Source of the DNA: Bacillus nitratireducens | GTDB lineage: Bacteria; Bacillota; Bacilli; Bacillales; Bacillaceae_G | DNA: 64,000 nucleotides | NCBI RefSeq assembly: GCF_001884135.1 | Contig: NZ_MAOC01000077.1 | Location: 1-64,000 of the forward strand | Reading direction: 5' to 3' | Part shown: piece by piece, positions 53,935 to 63,337 of the stretch | Layout of the letters: each line of letters starts with the position of its first letter | Position numbering within the stretch: the first letter of the stretch is position 1 | The notes under the pieces: model-generated | What the model was told of the DNA's origin: nothing | Database searches by the model: none | The model's input: only the letters and a program-made list of their open reading frames with translations | Position numbers and translations under genes: made by a program

Positions 53935-54738
53935 TTATGAAATAATAAGTTCTTGTTTCTCGATATGTTCCATTACGCTTTCGAGTTCCTGCATCGTTTC
54001 TATCGTAAAGTGCGCCCCATTTTCAACGAAACGATTGCGAACTACTTCTATTTTTTCACGAAGTTCTGCTGGATCCATATTCTCAACTTCCTCTTCCGTT
54101 AAACCGAGCTCACTACTACCAAGAATTACACCAACTGTCCACATTCCAGCATTTCTACCCTCTTTCATATCTGACACGGTGTCTCCAACTTTTATCATAT
54201 GATTCATTGGATATATACCTAATTCCATCGCATTTTTATAGCACATCCACGGATACGGACGCCCTGCTGGGACATCATTTGGCGTAACAAGAAAATCGGG
54301 TTTATACCCTTGTAGTGCCGCTTCTTTTGCTACAATATCCATCATTTCTCTCGTATATCCAGTTGTTGAACCAATTTTAATGTCCTTTTCACGTAATGAA
54401 GTAATCACTTCTTTTACTCCATTAATCGGCGACGCATAGCGCGGTAAAATAGCGAAGAGAATTTCTTCAAATTCTTCATACATCTCCTGAATATCTTCTT
54501 CTGTTGGTAATTGTCCGAAGACACACTTCCACTCATTCGAAATACGGGACATTTCCGTTAATGCCCTAACATGATCAATTTTCAATAACCCCATTGGTTT
54601 GCGAGCTTCTTCTGCTGTAATTTCAACACCGCGTTTATGGAAGATCTCCATAAATACTTCCAGTGGTGCAAAACATCCGTAATCAACTGTCGTACCTGCC
54701 CAATCAAAAATAACTGCTTCAATTTTCATTCTATCCAT
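53935..54738 (-). CDS. phnX: Phosphonoacetaldehyde hydrolase PhnX
   Basis: This 267-residue HAD-fold enzyme cleaves the C-P bond of phosphonoacetaldehyde, giving acetaldehyde and phosphate. With ATG 54738 the catalytic Asp falls at 12 (FDWAGTTVD) and the Schiff-base Lys at 53 (GLLKIDHV), as numbered for the B. cereus enzyme. An ATG three codons on (54729) has better spacing from AAGGGG, so translation may begin there. The longer upstream frame is unlikely. Confidence 0.94.
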   Translation of the reverse strand: MDRMKIEAVIFDWAGTTVDYGCFAPLEVFMEIFHKRGVEITAEEARKPMGLLKIDHVRALTEMSRISNEWKCVFGQLPTEEDIQEMYEEFEEILFAILPRYASPINGVKEVITSLREKDIKIGSTTGYTREMMDIVAKEAALQGYKPDFLVTPNDVPAGRPYPWMCYKNAMELGIYPMNHMIKVGDTVSDMKEGRNAGMWTVGVILGSSELGLTEEEVENMDPAELREKIEVVRNRFVENGAHFTIETMQELESVMEHIEKQELIIS

Positions 54739-54749
54739 CCCCTTCTTAC

Positions 54750-56507
54750 TTATCTTTTTTGCCATTGTGACGTTCGGTTACGAAGTGCTTTCGTTCCCCA
54801 CTCATATACAACTCTCACTACAATATTTGTAACAACAATAAGTACACTCATTGCAGCTGCTGGTGCTACATTTCCTGCATCATCCATATTTACAATTGAT
54901 ACAGCAGCTAGTTTAAAATCAGCCGCATACAAGAACACTACTGCCGATACAGTTACCATTGAATTTACGAAGTAGTACATAACCATTTCTAAAATGGCTG
55001 GTAAACACATCGGTACGGTCACTCGAAAGAAAGTTTTATAAAACGGTATGCTCATCGACTGCGAAACAAGCTCAAACTCTCGGTCTAGTTTCTTTAACGC
55101 CGTCGTTGCCGTAACGAATGTTACAGAGTAGAAATGAATGATATTTACTAATACTAAAACGGCAATTGTGCCATATAAAGAATGAAACGGGTTTGTTATT
55201 GAAAGTCCTAGAATTTGAATTGTTGGTTGACTGAAGAAAAAGACATATCCTAATCCAAGTACTAATCCAGGAATCGCTAACGGTACAATTGAGAAGAAAT
55301 AACCTACTTTTCTTAAAAATTGTAGCTGTTCTATTTTTTCAATCGCATAAGCGAACACAAATGTTAAAATCGCCCCGATAACTGCCGTAACGGCTGAGAC
55401 AATTACACTATTTTTGAATGCTTCAAGTCCGTCTCCTGTCAAACTTGAAAAATTAAAATGCTCAAATGTAAAACTCATATTATATGGCCATACTTTCACA
55501 CTTGCAGCAATACCAACTGCCACAAATAAAAGAATGATCATAAGCGTTACTACGCTACAATATACGAATGAAATAACATCTCTTTTCTTATTATTTATTA
55601 TTCTGTAAGGTACTGCTTTTGAAGATAAGAGGTTCGCCTGTTTCCTTTGCGTAATACGATCAACTGCAAATGCGAAAATAGCTGGGATTAATAAAATCAT
55701 TCCGACAGTTGCGCCCATGGACATATTTTGCTGTCCAATTACTTGCTTATATACGTCAGTAGCAAGCACATTATATTGTCCACCAACAATTTTTGGTGCC
55801 CCAAAATCAGTGAAACTAAGTGTAAATACAACGAACATCGCACTAATTAATCCGTATTTCACACTAGGTAAAGTAACCGTAAGAAACTGCTTCGCTTTAC
55901 TTGCACCTAACATATTAGAAGCTTCATATAAACGATAATCAGAACCTTGGAAAGCAATTAATAAAATAAGGAATGCTTGTGGAAATGTATACATAACTTC
56001 AGCCATTACAATTCCTACTGGTCCGTATAACGGTATTTGTATTCCTTCAAATAAACCAAACATCCCTTTTGTTATTAACCCTTGATTACCAAATAAATAT
56101 GTCAGTGCGATACCGTGCATCATCGTCGGTGCGAATAATGGTAATAATGCTACGTATTGAAATACGCGCTTTCCAAAAACATTGGTACGAGCAATCGCAT
56201 ATGCATAAGCGAACGCGAGTGTAACTGAAATAATTGTTGTAGCGCCCGAAATCCATATCGTATTTTGTAATGATTGTACTAGCGTTGGTGTTGTGAAATA
56301 TTTACTGAAATTCGCAACACCAATGAAAGCTCCGTCTTTATCGTAAAAGGCTTGTGTAAATAGTTGTAATAGAGGCAATACAAGGATGATCAAAAAAGCA
56401 AGAAGCATACCAATAATTAATAGTCTTTGTATCCACTCTTCTTTACCAATACGTCTCTTAATCTTTTTTTTCGTACTTTCTACCTTGAAATTTTCTAACA
56501 TCTCCAT
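54750..56507 (-). CDS. ABC permease of the 2-aminoethylphosphonate importer, two fused domains
   Basis: The 585-residue protein has two homologous inner-membrane domains, each with an ABC permease (BPD_transp_1) fold and an EAA-like loop (EASNMLGASKAKQFLTVTLP near 205 and ELVSQSMSIPFYKTFFRVTVP near 510). About twelve transmembrane helices in all. Fused permeases of this type occur in iron- and phosphonate-type importers. It abuts the ATPase gene (stop TAG then ATG). Confidence 0.87.
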   Translation of the reverse strand: MEMLENFKVESTKKKIKRRIGKEEWIQRLLIIGMLLAFLIILVLPLLQLFTQAFYDKDGAFIGVANFSKYFTTPTLVQSLQNTIWISGATTIISVTLAFAYAYAIARTNVFGKRVFQYVALLPLFAPTMMHGIALTYLFGNQGLITKGMFGLFEGIQIPLYGPVGIVMAEVMYTFPQAFLILLIAFQGSDYRLYEASNMLGASKAKQFLTVTLPSVKYGLISAMFVVFTLSFTDFGAPKIVGGQYNVLATDVYKQVIGQQNMSMGATVGMILLIPAIFAFAVDRITQRKQANLLSSKAVPYRIINNKKRDVISFVYCSVVTLMIILLFVAVGIAASVKVWPYNMSFTFEHFNFSSLTGDGLEAFKNSVIVSAVTAVIGAILTFVFAYAIEKIEQLQFLRKVGYFFSIVPLAIPGLVLGLGYVFFFSQPTIQILGLSITNPFHSLYGTIAVLVLVNIIHFYSVTFVTATTALKKLDREFELVSQSMSIPFYKTFFRVTVPMCLPAILEMVMYYFVNSMVTVSAVVFLYAADFKLAAVSIVNMDDAGNVAPAAAMSVLIVVTNIVVRVVYEWGTKALRNRTSQWQKR

Positions 56508-57509
56508 CTATACAATGACCTTCTTTCCATATGACAACATATGATTTTCTGAGAAAGAGATTTGAATCGGCTTTCCTTTTTTAATAGCAGTTGCCTCTAC
56601 TTCTGATGCCAATATATCCACTACAATTTTCTCGTTATACAGATGTGTTTTTTCTTCTACGACTCGCACTTCTGTTCGATATACAGATCCGCGAAATTCC
56701 ATACTTTCCACAACCGTTTTAATACCATCGTTTTGTACAATTGTTACATGTTCAGGACGAATTGCATGTTCTTCATTATTTTTCGAAAAGAAATTAATAG
56801 AACCTATAAAATCTGCCACAAACGGATTGGCTGGTCTTTGATAAATCTCCTCTGGTGTTCCAATCTGCATAATTTCCGCATGATTCATTACAACAATTTT
56901 ATCAGCCATCGTTAATGCCTCTTCTTGATCATGCGTTACCATAATAGTTGTTACTCCCACTTTTTCTTGCAAATCGCGCATTTCTCTACGCAACTTTTCA
57001 CGTACTTTTGCATCTAAAGCCGATAACGGCTCATCGAGTAACAAAATATCCGGAGACAGAGCGAGCGCACGTGCAAGTGCCACTCGCTGCTGTTGTCCAC
57101 CAGACATTTGAGCAGGATATTTATCTTTTACATTCAGCAAATCAACAAGTTCTAACGCCGATAGCGCCTTCTCTTTTACTTCTGCTTTTCCATATTTTTT
57201 TGTCTTTAAGCCATATTCAATGTTTTCAAGTGCTGTTAAATTCGGAAATAATGCATACGATTGAAACACCATTCCGAAGTTCCTCTTTCCAGGAGGTAAT
57301 GCTGTAATATCTTTTCCATCCACAGCTATACTACCTGTTGTTGCCTCTTCTAGCCCTGCTAAAATTCGAAGCAATGTTGTTTTCCCACAACCACTTGGGC
57401 CTAATAAACATACAAACTCGTTTTTTTTCACAGTAAAAGAAATATCTTTTAACGCTGTAAATGCATCAAACTGTTTTTGAATGTGTTGAATTGATAAATA
57501 TTCGCTCAT
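56508..57509 (-). CDS. ABC ATPase of the 2-aminoethylphosphonate importer (PhnT-like)
   Basis: The 333-residue ATPase has Walker [12 protein letters not shown] (about 38-48), signature [13 protein letters not shown], Walker [13 protein letters not shown] and a C-terminal TOBE-like domain. The start is ATG 57509 ([11 protein letters not shown]); the longer frame starting upstream overlaps the GGGAGAG ribosome binding site. It energises the adjacent fused permease. Substrate inferred from phnW/phnX. Confidence 0.88.
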   Translation of the reverse strand: MSEYLSIQHIQKQFDAFTALKDISFTVKKNEFVCLLGPSGCGKTTLLRILAGLEEATTGSIAVDGKDITALPPGKRNFGMVFQSYALFPNLTALENIEYGLKTKKYGKAEVKEKALSALELVDLLNVKDKYPAQMSGGQQQRVALARALALSPDILLLDEPLSALDAKVREKLRREMRDLQEKVGVTTIMVTHDQEEALTMADKIVVMNHAEIMQIGTPEEIYQRPANPFVADFIGSINFFSKNNEEHAIRPEHVTIVQNDGIKTVVESMEFRGSVYRTEVRVVEEKTHLYNEKIVVDILASEVEATAIKKGKPIQISFSENHMLSYGKKVIV

Positions 57510-57529
57510 TTTTTCTCTCTCCCACTCAC

Positions 57530-58606
57530 TTACTTTTTCGGTTCTGCTTTTTGGCCAAACTCTTTTTCCCATTTTTCTAAAATTTTGTCGCGATTTTCTG
57601 CTGCCCACTTAAAGTCATTCTTTTTATATAACTTTTCTGTCACATCTTTAGGGAATCCATCTGGAAGTTTATAATCATTTTTAATTGTCGCAAATCCATT
57701 TTTCTCGAAGTATAACTTCATTACATCATCAGTAATTGCCCAATCTAAAAATGCTTGTGCTAATTTATCATTTTTTGCATTATCTTTTTTAATAAGTGCG
57801 TTCGCTTCTACTTCCCAACCTAGTCCTTCTTTCGGCAATACAACTTCAACTGGTGCACCTTTTTGTTTCTCTTTCAAAGCACTATAAACCATTGATACGC
57901 CAACTGGATATTCACCCGCACCTGCTAATTTCGCTGGTTTTGAACCTGAATGAGTATAAGTTGCCATATTATCATGAAGTTTCTTCATGTAATCCCAGCC
58001 TTTATCTTCACCCATAATTTGTAACCATGCAGAAACTGTTAAAAATCCTGTTCCAGAAGAAGCTGGATGTGGCATAACAAGCGTTCCTTTATATTCTGGT
58101 TTCGTTAAGTCTTCGTATGATTCTGGCATCGGTAAATTTTTCTTCTTTAATTCTTCTTTATTTACAGCAATCCCCGTCATAAATGCAGTATTTCCTACCC
58201 ATTTTTCTGGTTGCTTATCGTCTTTAAATTGTGGAAGAACACGATCTGCTCCTTTTGGAGAGTATCCTTTTAACATATCTTTTTTATCTAAAGCTAATAG
58301 ACTAGACGCTGCAGTTCCCCATACAACATCTGCTTGTGTATTTTTTCCTTCAGCTAGCAATTTCGCTGTAATAACTCCAGTTGAATCACGAACAATGTTC
58401 AACTTCACGTCTGGATACTTCTTTTTAAAAGAATCAAGATAAATTGGTACAAGTTCTTCTTCGATCGCTGTGTAAACAGTTAATGATCCAGATAATTTAT
58501 CATCTTTCACTTTTGCCCCAGCACTTTCTTCTTTTTTTGCACCACACCCCATTAATAACGAAAATACCATTCCAGTTGCTACAGCTTTAAAGATTGTTTT
58601 TTTCAC
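57530..58606 (-). CDS. 2-aminoethylphosphonate ABC substrate-binding lipoprotein
   Basis: The 358-residue protein has a lipoprotein signal with lipobox LLMGC (Cys about 21) and the extracellular solute-binding fold of the iron/phosphonate (family 1) type: [42 protein letters not shown] and [13 protein letters not shown]. It would deliver the phosphonate to the fused permease. First gene of the operon. Confidence 0.88.
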   Translation of the reverse strand: MKKTIFKAVATGMVFSLLMGCGAKKEESAGAKVKDDKLSGSLTVYTAIEEELVPIYLDSFKKKYPDVKLNIVRDSTGVITAKLLAEGKNTQADVVWGTAASSLLALDKKDMLKGYSPKGADRVLPQFKDDKQPEKWVGNTAFMTGIAVNKEELKKKNLPMPESYEDLTKPEYKGTLVMPHPASSGTGFLTVSAWLQIMGEDKGWDYMKKLHDNMATYTHSGSKPAKLAGAGEYPVGVSMVYSALKEKQKGAPVEVVLPKEGLGWEVEANALIKKDNAKNDKLAQAFLDWAITDDVMKLYFEKNGFATIKNDYKLPDGFPKDVTEKLYKKNDFKWAAENRDKILEKWEKEFGQKAEPKK

Positions 58607-58807
58607 TGTCTCTCTCTCCTTTTACAAATCTTATGTACAATTCAAATATAAACAACTAGTGTAAAAGCAGTATTAAACCAACATTAATCTTTTGTTTGTT
58701 GTTTGTTTTTGTGTAATACGTTGCTACTTCTATGTTTTTTCGCATTTTTCTGCTAATATCAAACGTGAAATTTACAAATAATTAAAAAAACCTTTATAAT
58801 CCCACAA
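58607..58807. other. Promoter region of the phosphonate operon
   Basis: An AT-rich stretch with a tandem TGTTTG / GTTTGTTGTTTG repeat near 58690-58712. Direct repeats of this kind could be a DeoR-family operator, but I cannot define one. No gene was seen. Confidence 0.35.
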
Positions 58808-58842
58808 AAAAATGAGGCGTTTGTAAAAAACGCCTCATTTTT
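58808..58842. terminator. Bidirectional-type terminator
   Basis: AAATGAGGCGTTT pairs with AAACGCCTCATTT around GTAAA (58810-58822, 58828-58840) with A and T runs outside. It ends the 50-aa gene on the minus strand, whose stop codon lies inside it. Confidence 0.85.
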
Positions 58843-58987
58843 GTTTACCTTTTTTTGAATTACGATTTGCGTACTTCGCACTATTTTCTCCTTCATACTC
58901 TACTGCAAATTCTGCATCGGGTAAGCTTTCTTTCGGAGTTTTATTATTATTAATTGCTGCATTTTGTTTTACTTTTCTTTTTACCAA
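58835..58987 (-). CDS. Small basic protein (50 aa), possibly spore-related
   Basis: TTG 58987 is preceded by AGGTG. The 50-residue product MVKRKVKQNAAINNNKTPKE then EFAVEYEGENSAKYANRN is hydrophilic, Asn/Lys-rich and lacks a membrane segment. Composition and the EFAxE...N..K pattern resemble gamma-type small spore proteins, a weak impression only. It has its own terminator. Confidence 0.6.
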   Translation of the reverse strand: MVKRKVKQNAAINNNKTPKESLPDAEFAVEYEGENSAKYANRNSKKGKQK

Positions 58988-59135
58988 TATACTCACCTGC
59001 TCTCACTAAATAACTTTCTATTCTAGTTTGAAACAACTTAAAGTAATTATTACTGGGAAGTGTTAACAAGTACATAAGAGCTTATATATGGAAATACTAC
59101 ATACGAACAAACCATTACAAAAAGGAGCGATGACT

Positions 59136-59471
59136 TTGAAGGAGAAAGAAACGATCCAATCGCCAATTTTAGACGAGACGCTCCCTCATCAAATGAACTT
59201 TCCATCATTTAAAGGTACAGGAAAAAAGATGCAACAACCTTTTATAAATCAATATGATGTTGTAATTGGAGACAGTAAATACGATTCCACTAATAGTCCC
59301 CTTAATAATTGGAGTGATGAGGTAGATCCTGCCATTATGGCTGGGGAAGAATGGATACATCCTACAAATGATATCGGGTGGATTTCAGAAGAAAATCAAG
59401 AACTACTTAAAAATGAAGTTGATAAGAAAAATGCTGCTTTTATGCATCCTCAATTTGGAATTAACGACTAA
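59136..59471 (+). CDS. DUF3905 family protein
   Basis: The 111-residue product contains NQYDVVIGDSKYDS, SPLNNWSDEVDPAIMAGEEW and IHPTNDIGW, which I recall as the DUF3905 pattern. It is hydrophilic and acidic, without a signal. I start it at TTG 59136, eight bases after AAGGAG; ATG 59130 lies too close. Function unknown; likely sporulation-linked only by family habit. Confidence 0.65.
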   Translation: MKEKETIQSPILDETLPHQMNFPSFKGTGKKMQQPFINQYDVVIGDSKYDSTNSPLNNWSDEVDPAIMAGEEWIHPTNDIGWISEENQELLKNEVDKKNAAFMHPQFGIND

Positions 59472-59472
59472 A

Positions 59473-59505
59473 AAACCATTCTACCTAACATAGGTAGAAT
59501 GGTTT
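59473..59505. terminator. Bidirectional terminator
   Basis: AAACCATTCTACCTA pairs with TAGGTAGAATGGTTT around ACA, a 15-bp perfect stem, directly after the DUF3905 stop and before the ktrD stop on the other strand. Confidence 0.85.
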
Positions 59506-59509
59506 CATA

Positions 59510-60859
59510 CTATCCAATAATAATTCTCTCTTTCGGATATTTATAGCGAGGTGGTTGCTCTCTTCCGCCACTAGCTAATATAAATGTTAAAATACCGACG
59601 CGTCCGATAAACATAAGCACAATGAGTACAAGTTTACCAACAGTTGTTAAATCGGGAGTAATACCTGTTGATAGTCCCGTCGTCCCAAAAGCAGAACAAA
59701 CTTCAACTATTAAGCTCATAAGTGGTACATTTTCTGTAATGGATAAAATAAATAGCGCTGAAGCACATAATAAAATCCCCATCGTCATAACGACAGATGC
59801 TTTCAACACATCTTCTTCATGTAGCTGACGTTTGAAAACTCGGACTGTTCTCCCGCCCCTTGCAAATGTATATAACGATAATATACTAACAGCAAATGTT
59901 GTTGTACGTATTCCGCCCCCAACTGAGCTTGGAGATGCTCCAATGAACATTAAAATGCTCATAAATAAAAGCGTTGGTTGTGATAATTCACGTATGTCCA
60001 TTGTAGCAAGTCCACCACTTCGCGTCGTCACAGATTGGAATAACGTATAAAATACAGTTTCATGCCATGACTTTCCTACTAAAAAATGATTTCGTTCTAA
60101 TAAAAAAATCATAATTGTTCCAACAATAACGAGTACAAAAAATGTCGTTGTCGTCAATTTTGTAAATAATGAAAAGCGAAATAGTTGCTGTCTCCTTTTA
60201 CTAAGGAATTGCTTTACTTCCATTAACACCGGGAAACCAATAGCTCCTAAAATAATAAGCAACATATGAATCATTTGAACAATATAATCTTTTTTGTACG
60301 GAATAAGTGATTGTCCTGTTAAATCAAATCCTCCGTTCGTTGTTGCACTCACAGCGGCAAAGAAACCGTGAAAATAAGCTTCTTGCCAAGTCGGGAAATA
60401 TAGTAAAAATCTTGTACCTAACAGTATTGCTCCAATGAGTTCTATCGAAATAATTACAATTAAAATAGAACGCATCAATTCTACAAGGCCCGATAAATTT
60501 CCTTGGTTATGGTCTGCCATAATTAACCTTCTTCTTTGCAAACCAATCTTTTTACCCGTTATAATCCAAACGAATGTACCAAGTGCCATAATTCCTAATC
60601 CGCCTAATTGTAAAATCAAGGCTAAAACAATAATTCCTGCTGTTGTAAACGTATCTGAAATAGTAACAACAGAAAGTCCCGTAACACTTACAGCACTAAC
60701 AGATGTAAACAGCGCATCTATAAATGTCCATTTCACACCAGGCTTCGTAACAAATGGTAAACTAAGTAAAATTACCGATACTACTACCGCTAGTAAATAA
60801 AATACAACGATAAGTTGCACGGGACGTAATTTTTGTAAAAACTTTTTTATATCTCTCAT
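59510..60859 (-). CDS. ktrD: Potassium uptake channel subunit KtrD/KtrB-like
   Basis: The 449-residue protein has the four selectivity-filter segments of TrkH/KtrB proteins: SVSAVSVTGLS, SATTNGGFDL, QSVTTRSGGLA and SAFGTTGLSTG, with eight transmembrane helices flanking P loops. It would take up potassium with a soluble RCK partner (KtrC/KtrA) encoded elsewhere. N-terminus (RPVQLIVVFYLLAVVVSVIL) resembles B. subtilis KtrD more than KtrB. It starts 22 bases after the upstream FAD oxidoreductase gene. Confidence 0.88.
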   Translation of the reverse strand: MRDIKKFLQKLRPVQLIVVFYLLAVVVSVILLSLPFVTKPGVKWTFIDALFTSVSAVSVTGLSVVTISDTFTTAGIIVLALILQLGGLGIMALGTFVWIITGKKIGLQRRRLIMADHNQGNLSGLVELMRSILIVIISIELIGAILLGTRFLLYFPTWQEAYFHGFFAAVSATTNGGFDLTGQSLIPYKKDYIVQMIHMLLIILGAIGFPVLMEVKQFLSKRRQQLFRFSLFTKLTTTTFFVLVIVGTIMIFLLERNHFLVGKSWHETVFYTLFQSVTTRSGGLATMDIRELSQPTLLFMSILMFIGASPSSVGGGIRTTTFAVSILSLYTFARGGRTVRVFKRQLHEEDVLKASVVMTMGILLCASALFILSITENVPLMSLIVEVCSAFGTTGLSTGITPDLTTVGKLVLIVLMFIGRVGILTFILASGGREQPPRYKYPKERIIIG

Positions 60860-60881
60860 TCCATCACTTCGCTACCTTTTT

Positions 60882-62075
60882 CTATCGATTAAATAAAGAA
60901 AAATCATCACTTTCTTCATTTGTAAATAACTGCTGAAATAGTTTCGCAAATACCATTCCGTATACAGTTCCATTTCCCCCATACGGCAGTGCGTAATATA
61001 AATTATGTATTTCTTTATCTTCTTTTAAAATAGGGAGACCATCATGACTGCCACCAAATGCTGCTGCCCAATAGTACTCTGCCTGTATATTTTTATTTTG
61101 CGGGAACATTTCTTTTACAATGTTAATAAGGATATCACGTTTATGCAATAATTTCGTATCGCCGATTGTTTGAATTTGCATCGCTTCATCTAATCCACCT
61201 ACAATAATGCGGTTTTGATACGTTCGAAAGTATAAGTAAGGCCGCGCTGTTTCCCAAATTAATGATTGCTCATGCCAGCCTTCAAAATGATTTAGCTTAT
61301 TTGTTACAACAGCATAAGACGTTTCTACTGTTGTGTTTTTTTCTTTCTTTCCAAAGATTGCTTCATAACCTGTCGCCATAATAATATTCTTTGCTACGAT
61401 TTTATTTCCTGTATTCGTGTAACAAATTAAATCATTTTGGATTTGTTTAATATGTAATGCCTCTGTATGTTCATATATAGTAGCGCCCATTTGTTTCGCT
61501 TTATGCAAAAGACTGTGGGCTAATAAATACGGATTCACTTCTGCATCACCACTTGTATATAACGCTGCTTGTTTTACAAATGAATAACGCTTATTGATAT
61601 CAGACTCTGTAAAATATTCAACCGGAAATCCATAATGGCGTAACGTATTATATTCTTCTTGTAAAAATGAAATATCCTCATCTCTACTTGCATAATACAA
61701 ACTATTTCGCGGAATAAAATGGGGATCAATATCGAGAGTTGGCACGACCTTCTCCATTGTTTGCAGCGCTTCATAACAAAGTCTATATGCTCGTACCCCT
61801 TTCTCTTCACCAAATGTATGGATAAGAGAAGTTAACGATTTATCATGAACAAATTGTAATAATCCTGTATTTGCAGCTGTGCTACCACATGCAATTGCTC
61901 TTTTTTCAATGAGCATAACACGCATTCCAATTTTAGCTAACGAATACGCTATATGAGCACCTGCTTCTCCACTTCCAATTACTAGTACATCACATATCAT
62001 ATCATTTTCTAATGTTGGATAACAAGGTACAGAAACTCCAGCACTCCAAAACAACTTACCAGTCATAAGCTTCAT
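60882..62075 (-). CDS. FAD-dependent oxidoreductase (DAO family)
   Basis: The 397-residue protein has the FAD loop VLVIGSGEAGAHIAYSLAK (about 31-49) and the DAO-type sequence ACGSTAANTGLL, MATGYEA, and the C-terminal FAD site PYGGNGTVYGMVFA. It could oxidise an amine or hydroxy acid, but the substrate cannot be read. It lies directly upstream of ktrD, 22 bases apart. Confidence 0.8.
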   Translation of the reverse strand: MKLMTGKLFWSAGVSVPCYPTLENDMICDVLVIGSGEAGAHIAYSLAKIGMRVMLIEKRAIACGSTAANTGLLQFVHDKSLTSLIHTFGEEKGVRAYRLCYEALQTMEKVVPTLDIDPHFIPRNSLYYASRDEDISFLQEEYNTLRHYGFPVEYFTESDINKRYSFVKQAALYTSGDAEVNPYLLAHSLLHKAKQMGATIYEHTEALHIKQIQNDLICYTNTGNKIVAKNIIMATGYEAIFGKKEKNTTVETSYAVVTNKLNHFEGWHEQSLIWETARPYLYFRTYQNRIIVGGLDEAMQIQTIGDTKLLHKRDILINIVKEMFPQNKNIQAEYYWAAAFGGSHDGLPILKEDKEIHNLYYALPYGGNGTVYGMVFAKLFQQLFTNEESDDFSLFNR

Positions 62076-62132
62076 AATTATACTCCTACAATGTATTTTT
62101 CTCCTTCCTATGTTTCGTCATTTTCCATAAAA

Positions 62133-62162
62133 AAATCCAACTAACATACGCTAGTTGGATTT
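62133..62162 (-). terminator. Terminator of phaC
   Basis: AAATCCAACTA (62133-62143) pairs with TAGTTGGATTT (62152-62162), with TTTTTT on the minus strand beyond. Confidence 0.85.
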
Positions 62163-62169
62163 CTTCTCT

Positions 62170-63255
62170 TTAATTAGAACGATCTTCAAGCCAATTTCCA
62201 ACCGTCGGATATGTTTGCTTTACAGCCGTTCCACCATACACAATAGACATATGTCCTGTCGGTAAACACACATACTGTTTATCCGTGCTAGAAATATGAT
62301 CAAGTAAAGCCTCTACTTGACATGGCAGAGCAATATGATCACGTTTTGCGGAAATATTTAAGACATTCGCCTTAATATTTGCAAGGTCTACCTTTTGTCC
62401 GCGAATAACGAGTTCACCCTTCACTAATTTATTATTTTGATAAAAATCACGAATCCATTGTCTATAAGATTCACCTGGGAACGGAATACCATCGCCTACC
62501 CACTTTTGAACTAATTTCCAACTTTCGACGAAGCGCTCATTTTCTGAACGATCGACTAAAGCAACATATGGACCGACAAAGTTTGTAATTGGTTTTAACA
62601 TCTTATTTCCGAAATCAATCATTTCTGGCGGAATATTTCCGAATGTATCAACCGCTTTATCTAAATTGAAATATTTCTCATCTAATAAAGGACCGTATAA
62701 TCCTGTTTCAGAGAAATCAAAAGGACTTGTCATAAAAATCAAGTTACGAATTGGCATGTCCGGATGAAGCGCTGCATAAATAGATGTTAACGTTCCACCC
62801 ATGCAATAACCAAGTAAAGAAATCTCGTCCGATTTTGCAGTTCTCATTACTTTTTTCACTGCTTTTGCAATATAATCGAACACGAAATCATCAAATTTCA
62901 AATGACTATCTTCTAAACCAAATGTGCCCCAATCAAGCATATATACATCAAAACCACGATCTACTAAATATTCCACTAAACTATTTCCTGGAGTTAAATC
63001 CATAATATATGGTTTATTAATAAGAGCATATATTAATAAGATTGGAACTCGCTGCGTTTTTTCTTGTTTTGGAATGTAACGATACAGCTTCGTTTTATTC
63101 TTCGTCCAAATAACCTCTTTCGGTGTTAAACCAACTTGTGGTTCTGGTTCGCGTAATAAAATTTCGCTCGCTCTTTTCACACGACGATATGCTTTGCGAT
63201 ATTCTTCTGGGTACAACTCTAATTGCTTTTCCCATTCTGTTACGAATGTAGTCAT
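62170..63255 (-). CDS. phaC: Class IV poly(3-hydroxyalkanoate) synthase PhaC
   Basis: The 361-residue alpha/beta-hydrolase protein has the lipase-like box GYCMGG with Cys151 as nucleophile, and the Asp and His in KRDHIALP (about 306) and GHMSIVYGG (about 335). It polymerises (R)-hydroxyacyl-CoA in granules with PhaR. It lies downstream of phaB behind a hairpin. ATG 63255 follows AAAGGGG. Confidence 0.95.
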   Translation of the reverse strand: MTTFVTEWEKQLELYPEEYRKAYRRVKRASEILLREPEPQVGLTPKEVIWTKNKTKLYRYIPKQEKTQRVPILLIYALINKPYIMDLTPGNSLVEYLVDRGFDVYMLDWGTFGLEDSHLKFDDFVFDYIAKAVKKVMRTAKSDEISLLGYCMGGTLTSIYAALHPDMPIRNLIFMTSPFDFSETGLYGPLLDEKYFNLDKAVDTFGNIPPEMIDFGNKMLKPITNFVGPYVALVDRSENERFVESWKLVQKWVGDGIPFPGESYRQWIRDFYQNNKLVKGELVIRGQKVDLANIKANVLNISAKRDHIALPCQVEALLDHISSTDKQYVCLPTGHMSIVYGGTAVKQTYPTVGNWLEDRSN

Positions 63256-63295
63256 TTTTTTATCCCCTTTTCGGTCGATTTCTTTCTAAAAAAAG

Positions 63296-63324
63296 AAGTG
63301 CATTCCTGCTATGGATATGCACTT
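63296..63324 (-). terminator. Hairpin between phaB and phaC
   Basis: AAGTGCAT pairs with ATGCACTT (63296-63303, 63317-63324), with T-rich sequence on the minus strand. It lies within the apparent pha operon, so it may partly limit read-through into phaC. Confidence 0.65.
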
Positions 63325-63337
63325 TTTTCTTACTTCA

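Noticed and set aside
54637-54975. 112-codon plus-strand frame
   Set aside because: Antisense across the phnX-permease junction; no ribosome binding site.
60435-60800. 121-codon plus-strand frame
   Set aside because: Antisense to the potassium channel gene and simple in composition.
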